Of a DNA stretch of 8,096 nt, positions 1-5,675 are shown piece after piece. How positions within the stretch are numbered: the first letter of the stretch is position 1; every line of letters starts with the position of its first letter. The stretch is from Clostridia bacterium (lineage in GTDB: Bacteria > Bacillota > Clostridia > DUPQ01), in contig JAUVJE010000111.1 in NCBI GenBank assembly GCA_030592355.1, positions 1 through 8,096 of the forward strand. Reading direction: 5' to 3'. Both the position numbers and the translations under genes were made by a program. The notes under the pieces were generated by a model that saw only the letters and a list, made by a program, of their open reading frames with translations, was not told the origin of the DNA and did not search any database.

Positions 1-184
1 TGAACCATTCCTCCGCCTGATTGCTGTACACAAAGGCAGGGTGGTTCTGGGGCATATAATCATCGAGGTCGGTTTCCATACGGGAATTGCTTTTTATAAC
101 TTTAAAAAATCCAGCTGTCATGATCAAAAACAGTATTAGGACCAGCCAGGGATATTTTATCAAGTTGTTTAATAACTTTTGCAT
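1..184 (-). CDS. RND/MMPL-family exporter, N-terminal fragment (runs off left edge)
   Basis: Only the first 61 codons are present; the gene continues beyond base 1. The translation begins MQKLLNNLIKYPWLVLI, with one hydrophobic segment at about residues 11-29, followed by a periplasmic-type stretch containing METDLDDYMPQNHPAF and QAEEWF. This arrangement of one N-terminal helix, then a charged METDL/YMP segment and a QAEEWF stretch, is what I know from the start of predicted RND-superfamily (MMPL-like) exporters, which pump hydrophobic molecules or lipids across the inner membrane. The start ATG (complement of 182-184) is preceded by AAAGGA at a suitable distance. It lies 38 bases downstream of the TetR regulator on the same strand, so the two are probably co-transcribed and the regulator probably controls the pump. 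The substrate cannot be told. Confidence 0.75.
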   Translation of the reverse strand, partial: MQKLLNNLIKYPWLVLILFLIMTAGFFKVIKSNSRMETDLDDYMPQNHPAFVYSNQAEEWF

Positions 185-222
185 TCTTTAATCCTTTCAG
201 AGAATGTTAACTATTCGTTGAA

Positions 223-807
223 TTAATTTTCTATCAGCTTTTTTATTGATTTCCACAAATCAGCCCCTCTTTTTTCCAGGTCAAACGAATAATCAGATAA
301 TCGCCATTTTGTGACAATCAGTCTCAGGGCTCCCATAATAATCAGCGAAAGCTGTTCTTTAGTAATGTCATTTCGTATTTTATCATTCTGCTGTGCCTGC
401 TTAATGAAAGTTGACATTGCCTTCATATTTATTTTCATAATTGCCGCAACTTGTCCGGATAATCTTTTATCGTTCTGAAATATTTCTTCAGAAAATATTA
501 CAGCCGCCAGTGCCGGTTTCTCGGCAAACTGTTTAAGATGAGTAAAAAACATTATTTCGATTTTCTCAATGCCTGATCTGCCGGCCGAATGAGTCCGCTC
601 GAGTGCGGCGCCGGTACTGCTTTTGAAATAGGATAATATTGCCAATAAAATATCCAGCTTACTTTCAAAGTGGCGGTAAATAGCCGGTTCTGTAATCCCA
701 AGATTTTTAGAAATATTTTTAATCGTTAACCGCTGAATCCCTTTTTCAGCGATAAGCTTAATCGACACTTCGATTATCTCTTTTTGTCTATCGGTAAAAT
801 TGATCAT
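223..807 (-). CDS. TetR-family transcriptional regulator
   Basis: A 194-residue protein with the usual TetR length and layout. The N-terminal helix-turn-helix covers about residues 10-55 (LTIKNISKNLGITEPAIYRHF, residues 27-47), with the diagnostic IYRHFESK end of the recognition helix. The C-terminal two thirds are helical and should form the ligand and dimer domain. I chose the ATG at 807 (MINFTDRQKE). A GTG at 816 in the same frame would add three residues, but has no Shine-Dalgarno before it, whereas GAGGA sits just ahead of the ATG, though unusually close. It is followed by an RND/MMPL exporter gene 38 bases downstream, a common regulator-pump arrangement. Its own promoter carries an inverted repeat at the transcription start, which suggests repression of itself and the pump, relieved by an unknown ligand. 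Confidence 0.88.
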   Translation of the reverse strand: MINFTDRQKEIIEVSIKLIAEKGIQRLTIKNISKNLGITEPAIYRHFESKLDILLAILSYFKSSTGAALERTHSAGRSGIEKIEIMFFTHLKQFAEKPALAAVIFSEEIFQNDKRLSGQVAAIMKINMKAMSTFIKQAQQNDKIRNDITKEQLSLIIMGALRLIVTKWRLSDYSFDLEKRGADLWKSIKKLIEN

Positions 808-828
808 AATCCTCACAGGTTAATGTTA

Positions 829-844
829 GTTAGTATTCACTAAC
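829..844. promoter_or_regulatory. Putative TetR operator
   Basis: A perfect inverted repeat, GTTAGT-ATTC-ACTAAC, with six-base arms and a four-base centre. It abuts the -10 box and covers the predicted transcription start of the regulator's promoter, the expected place for an autorepressor. One arm is also repeated in direct orientation next to it (GTTAGT from 825). TetR-family operators are typically short palindromes of this kind. Binding by this particular regulator is inferred from position only. Confidence 0.6.
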
Positions 845-845
845 C

Positions 846-874
846 ATAATAATTAATAATATACCGAGTGTCAA
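846..874 (-). promoter_or_regulatory. Promoter of the tetR-exporter operon
   Basis: Read on the minus strand, a perfect -35 box TTGACA (869-874) is separated by exactly 17 bases from TATTAT (846-851), a five-of-six match to the -10 consensus. Transcription would begin near 839, about 30 bases ahead of the regulator's ATG. This is one of the best sigma-70-type promoters in the window. Confidence 0.75.
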
Positions 875-917
875 GTAAAGATAGATATTGAAACTTAAAA
901 AATAATTGTTGATTTGC

Positions 918-941
918 GTAATTTGACTTTTTACAAATTAC
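918..941. promoter_or_regulatory. Inverted repeat upstream of abiE, putative AbiEi operator (distal)
   Basis: Perfect eight-base arms, GTAATTTG (918-925) and CAAATTAC (934-941), separated by eight bases. It lies 14 bases upstream of the best -35 candidate of the abiE pair. Characterised AbiEi antitoxins bind inverted repeats in their own promoter and repress it, so this is a plausible operator, but binding is not shown by the sequence. Confidence 0.5.
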
Positions 942-954
942 TGAATAATACACC

Positions 955-982
955 TGGACATATTTCCGTTTCATGTTATATT
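955..982 (+). promoter_or_regulatory. Promoter of the abiE pair
   Basis: TGGACA (955-960, five of six matches to -35) is followed after 16 bases by TATATT (977-982, five of six matches to -10). The predicted transcript would start near 989, just ahead of the AAAGGA ribosome-binding site at 991-996. This excludes the upstream ATG at 973 as a start. A weaker alternative begins at TTGACT (923-928). Confidence 0.55.
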
Positions 983-987
983 TAACA
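974..987. promoter_or_regulatory. Inverted repeat over the abiE -10 box, putative proximal operator
   Basis: Perfect inverted repeat TGTTA-TATT-TAACA that contains the predicted -10 hexamer, so any protein bound here would block RNA polymerase. Its arms differ in sequence from those of the repeat at 918-941, so a shared binding protein is not assured, and a short AT-rich palindrome can occur by chance. Confidence 0.35.
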
Positions 988-1002
988 ACAAAAGGAAATG
1001 CG

Positions 1003-1614
1003 ATGATCTTTGAACAGTTTAGAAAGATTTTTTCTGACAAGCAAATTGTGGATCTTCGAGAGATAAGGGTTATTTTTCCACAATTTGACAGACGACGACT
1101 CTCCGAATGGCAGAAAAAAGGGTATATACAAAAAGTAATTAACGGATGCTATATCTTTGCAGATATTAAGATAGATGAGTTATTTTTGATGCGGCTTGCT
1201 AACACCATTTATCCGCACTCATATATTAGTCTTGAAACCGCTTTAGGTTACTATTCACTCATTCCTGAGTCTGTTTATCAGATTACAAGTTGTTCCTCCA
1301 GGAAGACAAAGATATTTGACACGCAAGTAGCTTCATTTTCTTACCGCTCAATATCTAAGAAACTCTTTTTTGGCTATCTTTTGAAAAAGAGTTCAGAAAA
1401 TATATTAATTGCTTCTCCTGAAAAAACTGTTTTGGACTGGCTTTATTTCAGACGCACATTTAATGAAGATGATTTTTATGAATTGAGGCTGAATATTGAT
1501 GAATATTCAAACCTAATTAGTGAAAAGAAAATTGAGAAATATCTAAAAGTCTTTCAAAGTGACTCTCTTTTTCAGAAGTATGGAACATTTAAGGAGTCAA
1601 TAAAAAATGCTTGA
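1003..1614 (+). CDS. abiEi: AbiEi-like antitoxin of a type IV toxin-antitoxin pair
   Basis: A 203-residue protein. Residues about 11-52 form a winged-helix domain (DRRRLSEWQKKGYIQKVINGCYIF) that matches the DNA-binding part of AbiEi antitoxins. The remainder carries typical family stretches: LETALGYYSLIPE (residues 78-90), an FSYRSISKKLFFGY segment (112-125) and IASPEKTVLDWLYF (136-149). AbiEi neutralises the toxin without forming a stable complex with it and represses the shared promoter. I chose the ATG at 1003 because AAAGGA lies six bases ahead of it; the in-frame ATG at 973 lacks a ribosome-binding site and falls inside the likely promoter. The stop overlaps the toxin gene by eight bases, so translation is probably coupled. 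The gene is AT-rich and complete. Confidence 0.85.
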   Translation: MIFEQFRKIFSDKQIVDLREIRVIFPQFDRRRLSEWQKKGYIQKVINGCYIFADIKIDELFLMRLANTIYPHSYISLETALGYYSLIPESVYQITSCSSRKTKIFDTQVASFSYRSISKKLFFGYLLKKSSENILIASPEKTVLDWLYFRRTFNEDDFYELRLNIDEYSNLISEKKIEKYLKVFQSDSLFQKYGTFKESIKNA

Positions 1615-2377
1615 TTTTGAATCGGTTGTAAAAGAATTTCCTCGCAGCGAACAACCGTTTAAAAGGCACATTCTTCGTGAGTTTTTACAGTATCAGATTC
1701 TGGATATAATTTATCGAAGCAAACAGGGAGAAAAGCTTGTTTTTCTGGGCGGAACAGCTTTAAGAATTGTGCATAAGAATAATCGATTCTCTGAAGATAT
1801 TGATTTTGACAATATAGGATTGACACAAAACGACTTTAGTATTTTAAGCGAGCAGATAAAAAGAGAGTTGGAGTTTGAAGGGTATCGAGTAAAAATAAAG
1901 CAAGTATTCAAAGGTGCATACCATTGTTATATACGATTCCCTGAGTTGTTATATGCTCAAAACCTTTCTCCATTAAAACAAGAAAAGATACTTATTCAAC
2001 TGGATACTGAACCTCAAAATTTTGATTATATACCGGATAAATTTCTCATGAGAAAGTTCAACTTTTTTAGACACATATCTGTTGTGCCTGTTGACATTTT
2101 ACTCAGTCAAAAAATCGCGGCTCTTCTTGGCCGTAAAAGAAGTAAAGGTAGGGATTATTTTGATGTCACCGTTCTTTTCTCTAAAACGGATCCTAATTTC
2201 GATTATCTGTCAGAGAAATTACAACTCAAAAACATTGTTGATCTTAAAGATAGACTTTTGATAAACATTAAAAAAGTTAATCTGAAAGAGCTTGCCGGTG
2301 ATGTTCGTCCTTTCTTGATAAACCAGAATCAGATTGACCGGATCTTATTGTTTAAAGATTTTGTTGAGTCGCTATAA
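1607..2377 (+). CDS. abiEii: AbiEii/AbiGii-type nucleotidyltransferase toxin
   Basis: A 256-residue protein of the DNA polymerase beta-like nucleotidyltransferase fold. The signature is clear: FLGGTALRIVHKNNRFSEDIDF at residues 46-67, giving the GG-T element (48-50) and the metal-binding D64-x-D66. A third acidic residue is likely D133 in ILIQLDTE. The C-terminal family motif, LSQKIAALLGRKRSKGRDYFDV (residues 166-187), supplies conserved K169, R176, R182, D183 and D186. Related toxins transfer nucleotides to tRNA or other targets, stop growth and can abort phage infection. All key residues are present, so the enzyme looks active. The start at 1607 has AAGGAG ten bases upstream, inside the end of the antitoxin gene, and the two genes overlap by eight bases. 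The actual target is unknown. Confidence 0.88.
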   Translation: MLDFESVVKEFPRSEQPFKRHILREFLQYQILDIIYRSKQGEKLVFLGGTALRIVHKNNRFSEDIDFDNIGLTQNDFSILSEQIKRELEFEGYRVKIKQVFKGAYHCYIRFPELLYAQNLSPLKQEKILIQLDTEPQNFDYIPDKFLMRKFNFFRHISVVPVDILLSQKIAALLGRKRSKGRDYFDVTVLFSKTDPNFDYLSEKLQLKNIVDLKDRLLINIKKVNLKELAGDVRPFLINQNQIDRILLFKDFVESL

Positions 2378-2426
2378 TATACCACAAAAAATGAGAGTTA
2401 AAGCTAACCGTGTAAATGGATGAAAT

Positions 2427-2467
2427 ATAGCCAACCGTAGCCGCACGGCCGCTCATGTCCCGGCTAT
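2427..2467. terminator. Possible hairpin between convergent abiE and lipoprotein genes
   Basis: ATAGCC (2427-2432) can pair with GGCTAT (2462-2467), with a nested CCGT/ACGG stem inside (2435-2438 with 2445-2448). It lies in the 114-base gap between two convergent genes, where a shared terminator is expected. Neither side has a good run of T, so this is a weak call. Confidence 0.25.
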
Positions 2468-2491
2468 GAAAATTACTTTAAAAGTTTCCTT

Positions 2492-3604
2492 CTACAGCTG
2501 AAGGGTCGTGTGATAAAGATACAGATTCGTTTTGCTCGAGAAGATAAGATGGATCATGTTTCCTGCGTCAATTGTCACCGCGAGCTTATTCGACCCGATT
2601 TCTGCCGTCAGGGGAGTAACGATCCAGGAACCGCTCTTGTTAGTTGCATAATGGAGTATGTACGTTCCATACTCTTCGAAAAACAGATGTGCATATCCTT
2701 CGTTGTCCAGGGCAATGCACGGTCTCGCCCATTTCGCGGCAGCACTCTTCACTGTGTCTGCGGATTGTGCGGCGCAGTTCGAGAACTGCACGAGGCTGTC
2801 AGATTTGTTCCAGAAAGCTATATTTGCCGTATTAGTGGTTTTATTGACCGCGATAGAAGGTGTCCATCCGGTGTCCGGTTCATAGGGGTACGAATCAGAA
2901 CCTTCAATAGTAGAAACGTTCCAGGAACCGTTGAAGGAGGCGTAGCGCAGGTTGTGGTGTCCGGAGAAATTGAATATCACATGCGGATTGCCGGAACCGT
3001 CAACATCTATGTCGCAATATGAGCTTGTCCATTGATCTGCGAGGGCCACAGGTGTTCCCCAGGCTCCTCCCGAAGGTTTGTAGGCGTATCGAATGTCATG
3101 GTTGGTGTTGTCGTCGAAAGCCGAGTGGAGGTTTCCTCCGCCATCTGATACTATAGTGCATGATCCGGCGCCGCCGAGCCACATATCTTCATGAATCCAG
3201 GCTCCCGATTCGTCTGTAGCGTAAGCTATCCCTCCAGAGTGGGAATAGACTATATGAACATTTACGTTGTTATCCACTGTGATGTCGTTCAGCACTCCTT
3301 CGCTGTTGCCTGTGTCGTCGGCTATAATTGTGGTAACCCAGCTTCCGGATTTGTTTGTGAAATACTGAAGCCCGGCATCGAAGTTAAAAGCGCTTACGTG
3401 GAGTTTGGAGTTTGCATCGACTGATACATTGATCTCACCATTTGCGAAATTGCCGTTTTCGATCACTTGGGTCGACCAGCCGTCATCGTTTGTTCCCCCG
3501 CCCGATCCAGCCGGATCCAGCGTACTCGAATCATCTGAACAGCCTTGAACAGCAATAGATAACGCAAGGAAAATCAGTAAGGCCCAATTGAATTGCTTAT
3601 ACAT
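2492..3604 (-). CDS. Predicted surface lipoprotein with seven beta-propeller repeats
   Basis: A 370-residue protein. Residues 5-20 are a hydrophobic signal segment ending in the lipobox VQGC, with Cys22 as the predicted lipid-bearing first residue. A low-complexity linker follows (SGGGTNDD, about residues 34-41). The rest is about seven copies of a 40-50 residue unit with the pattern xDxxGNxHixf, then a short strand, then YAxxxSGxW. Copies centre near residues 64, 111, 154, 202, 253, 300 and 346, which suggests a seven-bladed propeller outside the cytoplasm. The start at 3604 is decided by GGAGGT six bases upstream (complement of 3611-3616); a longer in-frame start at 3673 would bury the signal peptide 23 residues in. 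It stands alone, divergent from the helicase. I recognise the architecture but no specific family or ligand. Confidence 0.8.
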   Translation of the reverse strand: MYKQFNWALLIFLALSIAVQGCSDDSSTLDPAGSGGGTNDDGWSTQVIENGNFANGEINVSVDANSKLHVSAFNFDAGLQYFTNKSGSWVTTIIADDTGNSEGVLNDITVDNNVNVHIVYSHSGGIAYATDESGAWIHEDMWLGGAGSCTIVSDGGGNLHSAFDDNTNHDIRYAYKPSGGAWGTPVALADQWTSSYCDIDVDGSGNPHVIFNFSGHHNLRYASFNGSWNVSTIEGSDSYPYEPDTGWTPSIAVNKTTNTANIAFWNKSDSLVQFSNCAAQSADTVKSAAAKWARPCIALDNEGYAHLFFEEYGTYILHYATNKSGSWIVTPLTAEIGSNKLAVTIDAGNMIHLIFSSKTNLYLYHTTLQL

Positions 3605-3745
3605 ATTTATACCTCCAGTTAACAGTGTGCTTTTGACGTATGCATAATTAATACCTGTTCTACTGCTTCTCAAATTTTTTAATTGAATACGTAAGCTGAA
3701 GAAGGACTAAAGTTGCGTAGGGGGGATAAAGAAACTATACGATAT

Positions 3746-3751
3746 TATAAT
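3746..3751 (+). promoter_or_regulatory. Candidate -10 box of the helicase transcript
   Basis: A perfect TATAAT, within an AT-rich segment, in the gap between the divergent lipoprotein and helicase genes. No convincing -35 hexamer lies 16-18 bases upstream, so either the promoter depends on an activator or another sigma factor, or the real start is elsewhere. If used, transcription begins near 3758 and gives a leader of about 245 bases. Confidence 0.35.
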
Positions 3752-3894
3752 ATTGTTCTGTTGGATTTCGCTTGCGCTTGTGGAGCGGCTCTACTATTTT
3801 TACGAGAACGATGCACATTTGCATATTCCTGTGAAAGTTGTAGTCAATTCAGGAGTCTGCGTCAGCGGCCTTTCCGCATAGTGTGTGTCGGTAT

Positions 3895-3915
3895 AGCCCC
3901 GCGAGGGGGCTTTTT
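3895..3915 (+). terminator. Intrinsic terminator inside the helicase leader (attenuator candidate)
   Basis: AGCCCC (3895-3900), a five-base loop, GGGGCT (3906-3911), then TTTT and ATTA. This is a textbook GC-rich stem followed by a T run, about 90 bases ahead of the helicase start codon and in the same direction. It either ends an independent small transcript or acts as a conditional attenuator. Confidence 0.7.
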
Positions 3916-3941
3916 ATTAGTTGCCGCTATAATTGCGGTCC

Positions 3942-4001
3942 TTTCTTTTCCACGAGTCCGGCGGGTAGAAAGTTGTACGACACCGGACCAGGGAAAAGAA
4001 A
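3942..4001 (+). promoter_or_regulatory. Stem that sequesters the helicase ribosome-binding region
   Basis: TTTCTTTTCC (3942-3951) pairs perfectly over ten bases with GGAAAAGAAA (3992-4001), which contains the purine-rich ribosome-binding region directly before the ATG at 4004. Inside it GTCCGG (3956-3961) pairs with CCGGAC (3983-3988) around a 21-base loop; small internal loops (ACGA and CAG) separate the two stems. When folded this should hide the translation start. Confidence 0.6.
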
Positions 4002-4003
4002 AT

Positions 4004-5338
4004 ATGAAAGAACACGCAGGCGCGCGGAGCGCAAACATTAGTAATTCTGTATCGAAATCACATACCCATTTTCGGAAAGGTGTTTTTAGCACACTGATTC
4101 CGGAGATTCAGCGAGCCATAGCCGCCGAAAAATATGTAACCCCTACACCGATTCAGCAGCAGTGTATTACGCACCTGTTACAGGGCAGGGATCTCCTGGG
4201 CAGCGCTCAGACCGGCACAGGCAAGACAGCGGCCTTTATCCTGCCGCTCCTGCAGCGGCTTGTAAAAAACCCAAAGAAGCTACGAAAAGGAACACCCCGG
4301 GCTCTCATTCTCGCCCCGACACGCGAACTTGCGGCCCAGATCAGAGAGAGCATTCGAACGTATGGACGCTTTCTGCAGATCAAACACACCGTGATCTTCG
4401 GAGGGGTGAAGCAGTTTTATCAGGTAAAAGCTCTAAACCGCGGTGTTGATATTCTCGTAGCAACTCCCGGTCGGCTCCTTGATCTGATGCGGCAGGGAAT
4501 CATTCACCTGAATGAGGTGGAGGTCTTTATTCTCGACGAGGGAGACCGGATGCTCGATATGGGATTTATTCCTGATATCAAGGAAGTGTTGAAGCATATT
4601 CCGGCTGAGCGCCAGACACTGTTCTTTTCAGCCACCATGCCGCCGAAGATGGAGGCACTGGCCAAAACCATGCTCAAAGACCCTGTGAGGGTGAGTATTA
4701 CCCCTGAACAACCAACGTTAGAGAGCATCGAGCAGAAAGTGCTTTTCGTTGGGAAAAAGAACAAGGATAAACTACTCCTTTCCCTGTTGCGTGACGACCA
4801 GATCAATAAGGCTCTCGTTTTCACCCAGATGAAGCACGTCGCAAACCGGGTGCTGAAGAAGTTGTACAACGCGGGTATTCATGGTGCCACCATCCACGGC
4901 AACAAGAGCCAGCTTCAACGAACAAAGGCGCTGGAAGGGTTCAAGCGGGATAGATACCGGGTGCTGGTTGCAACCGATGTAGCGGCCCGTGGACTCGATG
5001 TGGACGACATCACTCACGTGATCAACTACGATCTTCCTGTGGAAGCCGAGACATACGTGCACCGTATAGGGCGTACCGCCCGTGCGGGAGCAGACGGCAA
5101 CGCCATTTCGTTCTGCTGTGCCGAGGATCGTGCCTATCTGAGGGAAATCGAACACCTGCTGGGCAAGCCGGTACCGGCCGAGATGAAACACGAATATCAT
5201 TGCGAAAGGGCTTTTCTGTCTAACCAAGCCCCCCCCCAATCATCCAGCCGGGGCAGCGGCCGGAAGCGGAAGAAAAGCCATACACAGGGAAACTTAACCC
5301 GCAATCGCAGCCGAAGCCGAAGAAGCGGCAGACGCTGA
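4004..5338 (+). CDS. RhlE-like DEAD-box ATP-dependent RNA helicase with DEGD motif II
   Basis: A 444-residue protein that unwinds or remodels RNA in the cytoplasm with ATP. All helicase motifs appear in order: Q-motif TPTPIQ (46-51), motif I SAQTGTGKT (67-75), Ia PTRELA (105-110), GG (133-134), Ib TPGR (154-157), motif II DEGD (178-181), III SAT (209-211), IV VFTQ (272-275), V ATDVAARGLD (323-332) and VI HRIGRTARAG (353-362). The tail from about residue 412 is short and very basic (SRGSGRKRKK, SRSRRSGRR), suited to RNA binding. Motif II has Gly where DEAD has Ala. I start at 4004: the frame stays open back to a TTG at 3713, but that stretch is the folded leader with a terminator and shows no helicase homology. 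A run of nine C at 5229-5237 lies near the 3' end. Confidence 0.92.
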   Translation: MKEHAGARSANISNSVSKSHTHFRKGVFSTLIPEIQRAIAAEKYVTPTPIQQQCITHLLQGRDLLGSAQTGTGKTAAFILPLLQRLVKNPKKLRKGTPRALILAPTRELAAQIRESIRTYGRFLQIKHTVIFGGVKQFYQVKALNRGVDILVATPGRLLDLMRQGIIHLNEVEVFILDEGDRMLDMGFIPDIKEVLKHIPAERQTLFFSATMPPKMEALAKTMLKDPVRVSITPEQPTLESIEQKVLFVGKKNKDKLLLSLLRDDQINKALVFTQMKHVANRVLKKLYNAGIHGATIHGNKSQLQRTKALEGFKRDRYRVLVATDVAARGLDVDDITHVINYDLPVEAETYVHRIGRTARAGADGNAISFCCAEDRAYLREIEHLLGKPVPAEMKHEYHCERAFLSNQAPPQSSSRGSGRKRKKSHTQGNLTRNRSRSRRSGRR

Positions 5339-5360
5339 AGCGAAGGTTGTTCTATTTTAA

Positions 5361-5617
5361 GCAATTACAATATTGGATGAATTTGCCATTGAATAAATGT
5401 GCTTCATCAAGTATAACTTGAAGGTGCTGAATATGAGTTGTTAGGGAGGATTACTGAAGAAGAGATTAGTCAATTTAAGCAGATATTCATAGAATTTCAT
5501 CATCATTGCACAAATTATTCTGCTCAGGAAACAAATATGGTAGTTCAGCATATCTGCAGTAAAGGTTTCAAAGTCTTTACTATTGATCATCGTAACTATC
5601 TATTCTGCAAATTTTGA
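5361..5617 (+). pseudogene. Decayed C-terminal remnant of an FkbM-family methyltransferase
   Basis: The gap after the helicase still encodes, in shifted frames, the tail of an FkbM-type SAM-dependent methyltransferase. From 5361 one frame reads AITILDEFAIE and then stops (TAA). Just beyond, NKC and FIK-like fragments appear in other frames. From 5417 a 66-codon open stretch reads LEGAEYELLGRITEEE, continues with IFIEFHHHC and ends GFKVFTIDHRNYLFCKF followed by TGA at 5615-5617. In intact family members these come in the same order: TLDEF, K-x-D-x-EGAE, IEFH, then a GF-x-V end. At least two frame disruptions separate the pieces, the SAM-binding N-terminal half is missing, and no start codon with a ribosome-binding site precedes them. 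The upstream part was presumably lost when the neighbouring DNA was rearranged. Confidence 0.7.
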
Positions 5618-5675
5618 TAAGTAAAGGTGATCGGCGCAGCCCGTTATGGTTTTCGGGTAACTAAAGGGGGATAAT

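Larger units (their letters stand above)
3758..4003 (+). ncRNA. Structured 5' leader of the DEAD-box helicase gene (putative riboregulator)
   Basis: This stretch has no convincing gene of its own but is dense in hairpins. In order: ATGCA-CATT-TGCAT (3811-3824); TCCTG (3827-3831) with CAGGA (3850-3854); GCGG-CCTTT-CCGC (3865-3877); the intrinsic terminator at 3895-3915; CCGC (3924-3927) with GCGG (3935-3938); and the large stem at 3942-4001 over the ribosome-binding region. Alternative pairings exist, such as GCGGC (3865-3869) with GCCGC (3923-3927), and GGTCC (3937-3941) with GGACC (3985-3989), so competing folds are possible. RNA helicase and cold-shock genes are often controlled through long folded leaders. 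That this is such an element is inferred from structure and position; I cannot match it to a named RNA family. Confidence 0.55.

Noticed and set aside
840..1040. A 66-codon minus-strand frame across the tetR-abiE gap
   Set aside because: It covers both promoters and overlaps the start of abiEi; no motif or ribosome-binding site supports it.
2402..2438. Direct repeat AGCTAACCGT / AGCCAACCGT downstream of abiEii
   Set aside because: Only two imperfect copies 27 bases apart, with no further units; likely chance.
2510..3022. A 170-codon plus-strand open frame opposite the lipoprotein gene, and shorter ones at 2644-2885 and 3191-3424
   Set aside because: They are antisense to a gene with a clear signal peptide, repeats and ribosome-binding site. 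Their products are cysteine- and arginine-rich with no domain, and none has a good ribosome-binding site.
3928..3933. TATAAT as a second promoter just before the helicase
   Set aside because: There is no -35 box at a usable distance (the expected place is the G-rich terminator stem), and the hexamer falls in the loop of the CCGC/GCGG hairpin.
4772..5239. A 155-codon minus-strand frame inside the helicase gene
   Set aside because: It is the shadow of a strongly conserved helicase coding region, with no recognisable motif.
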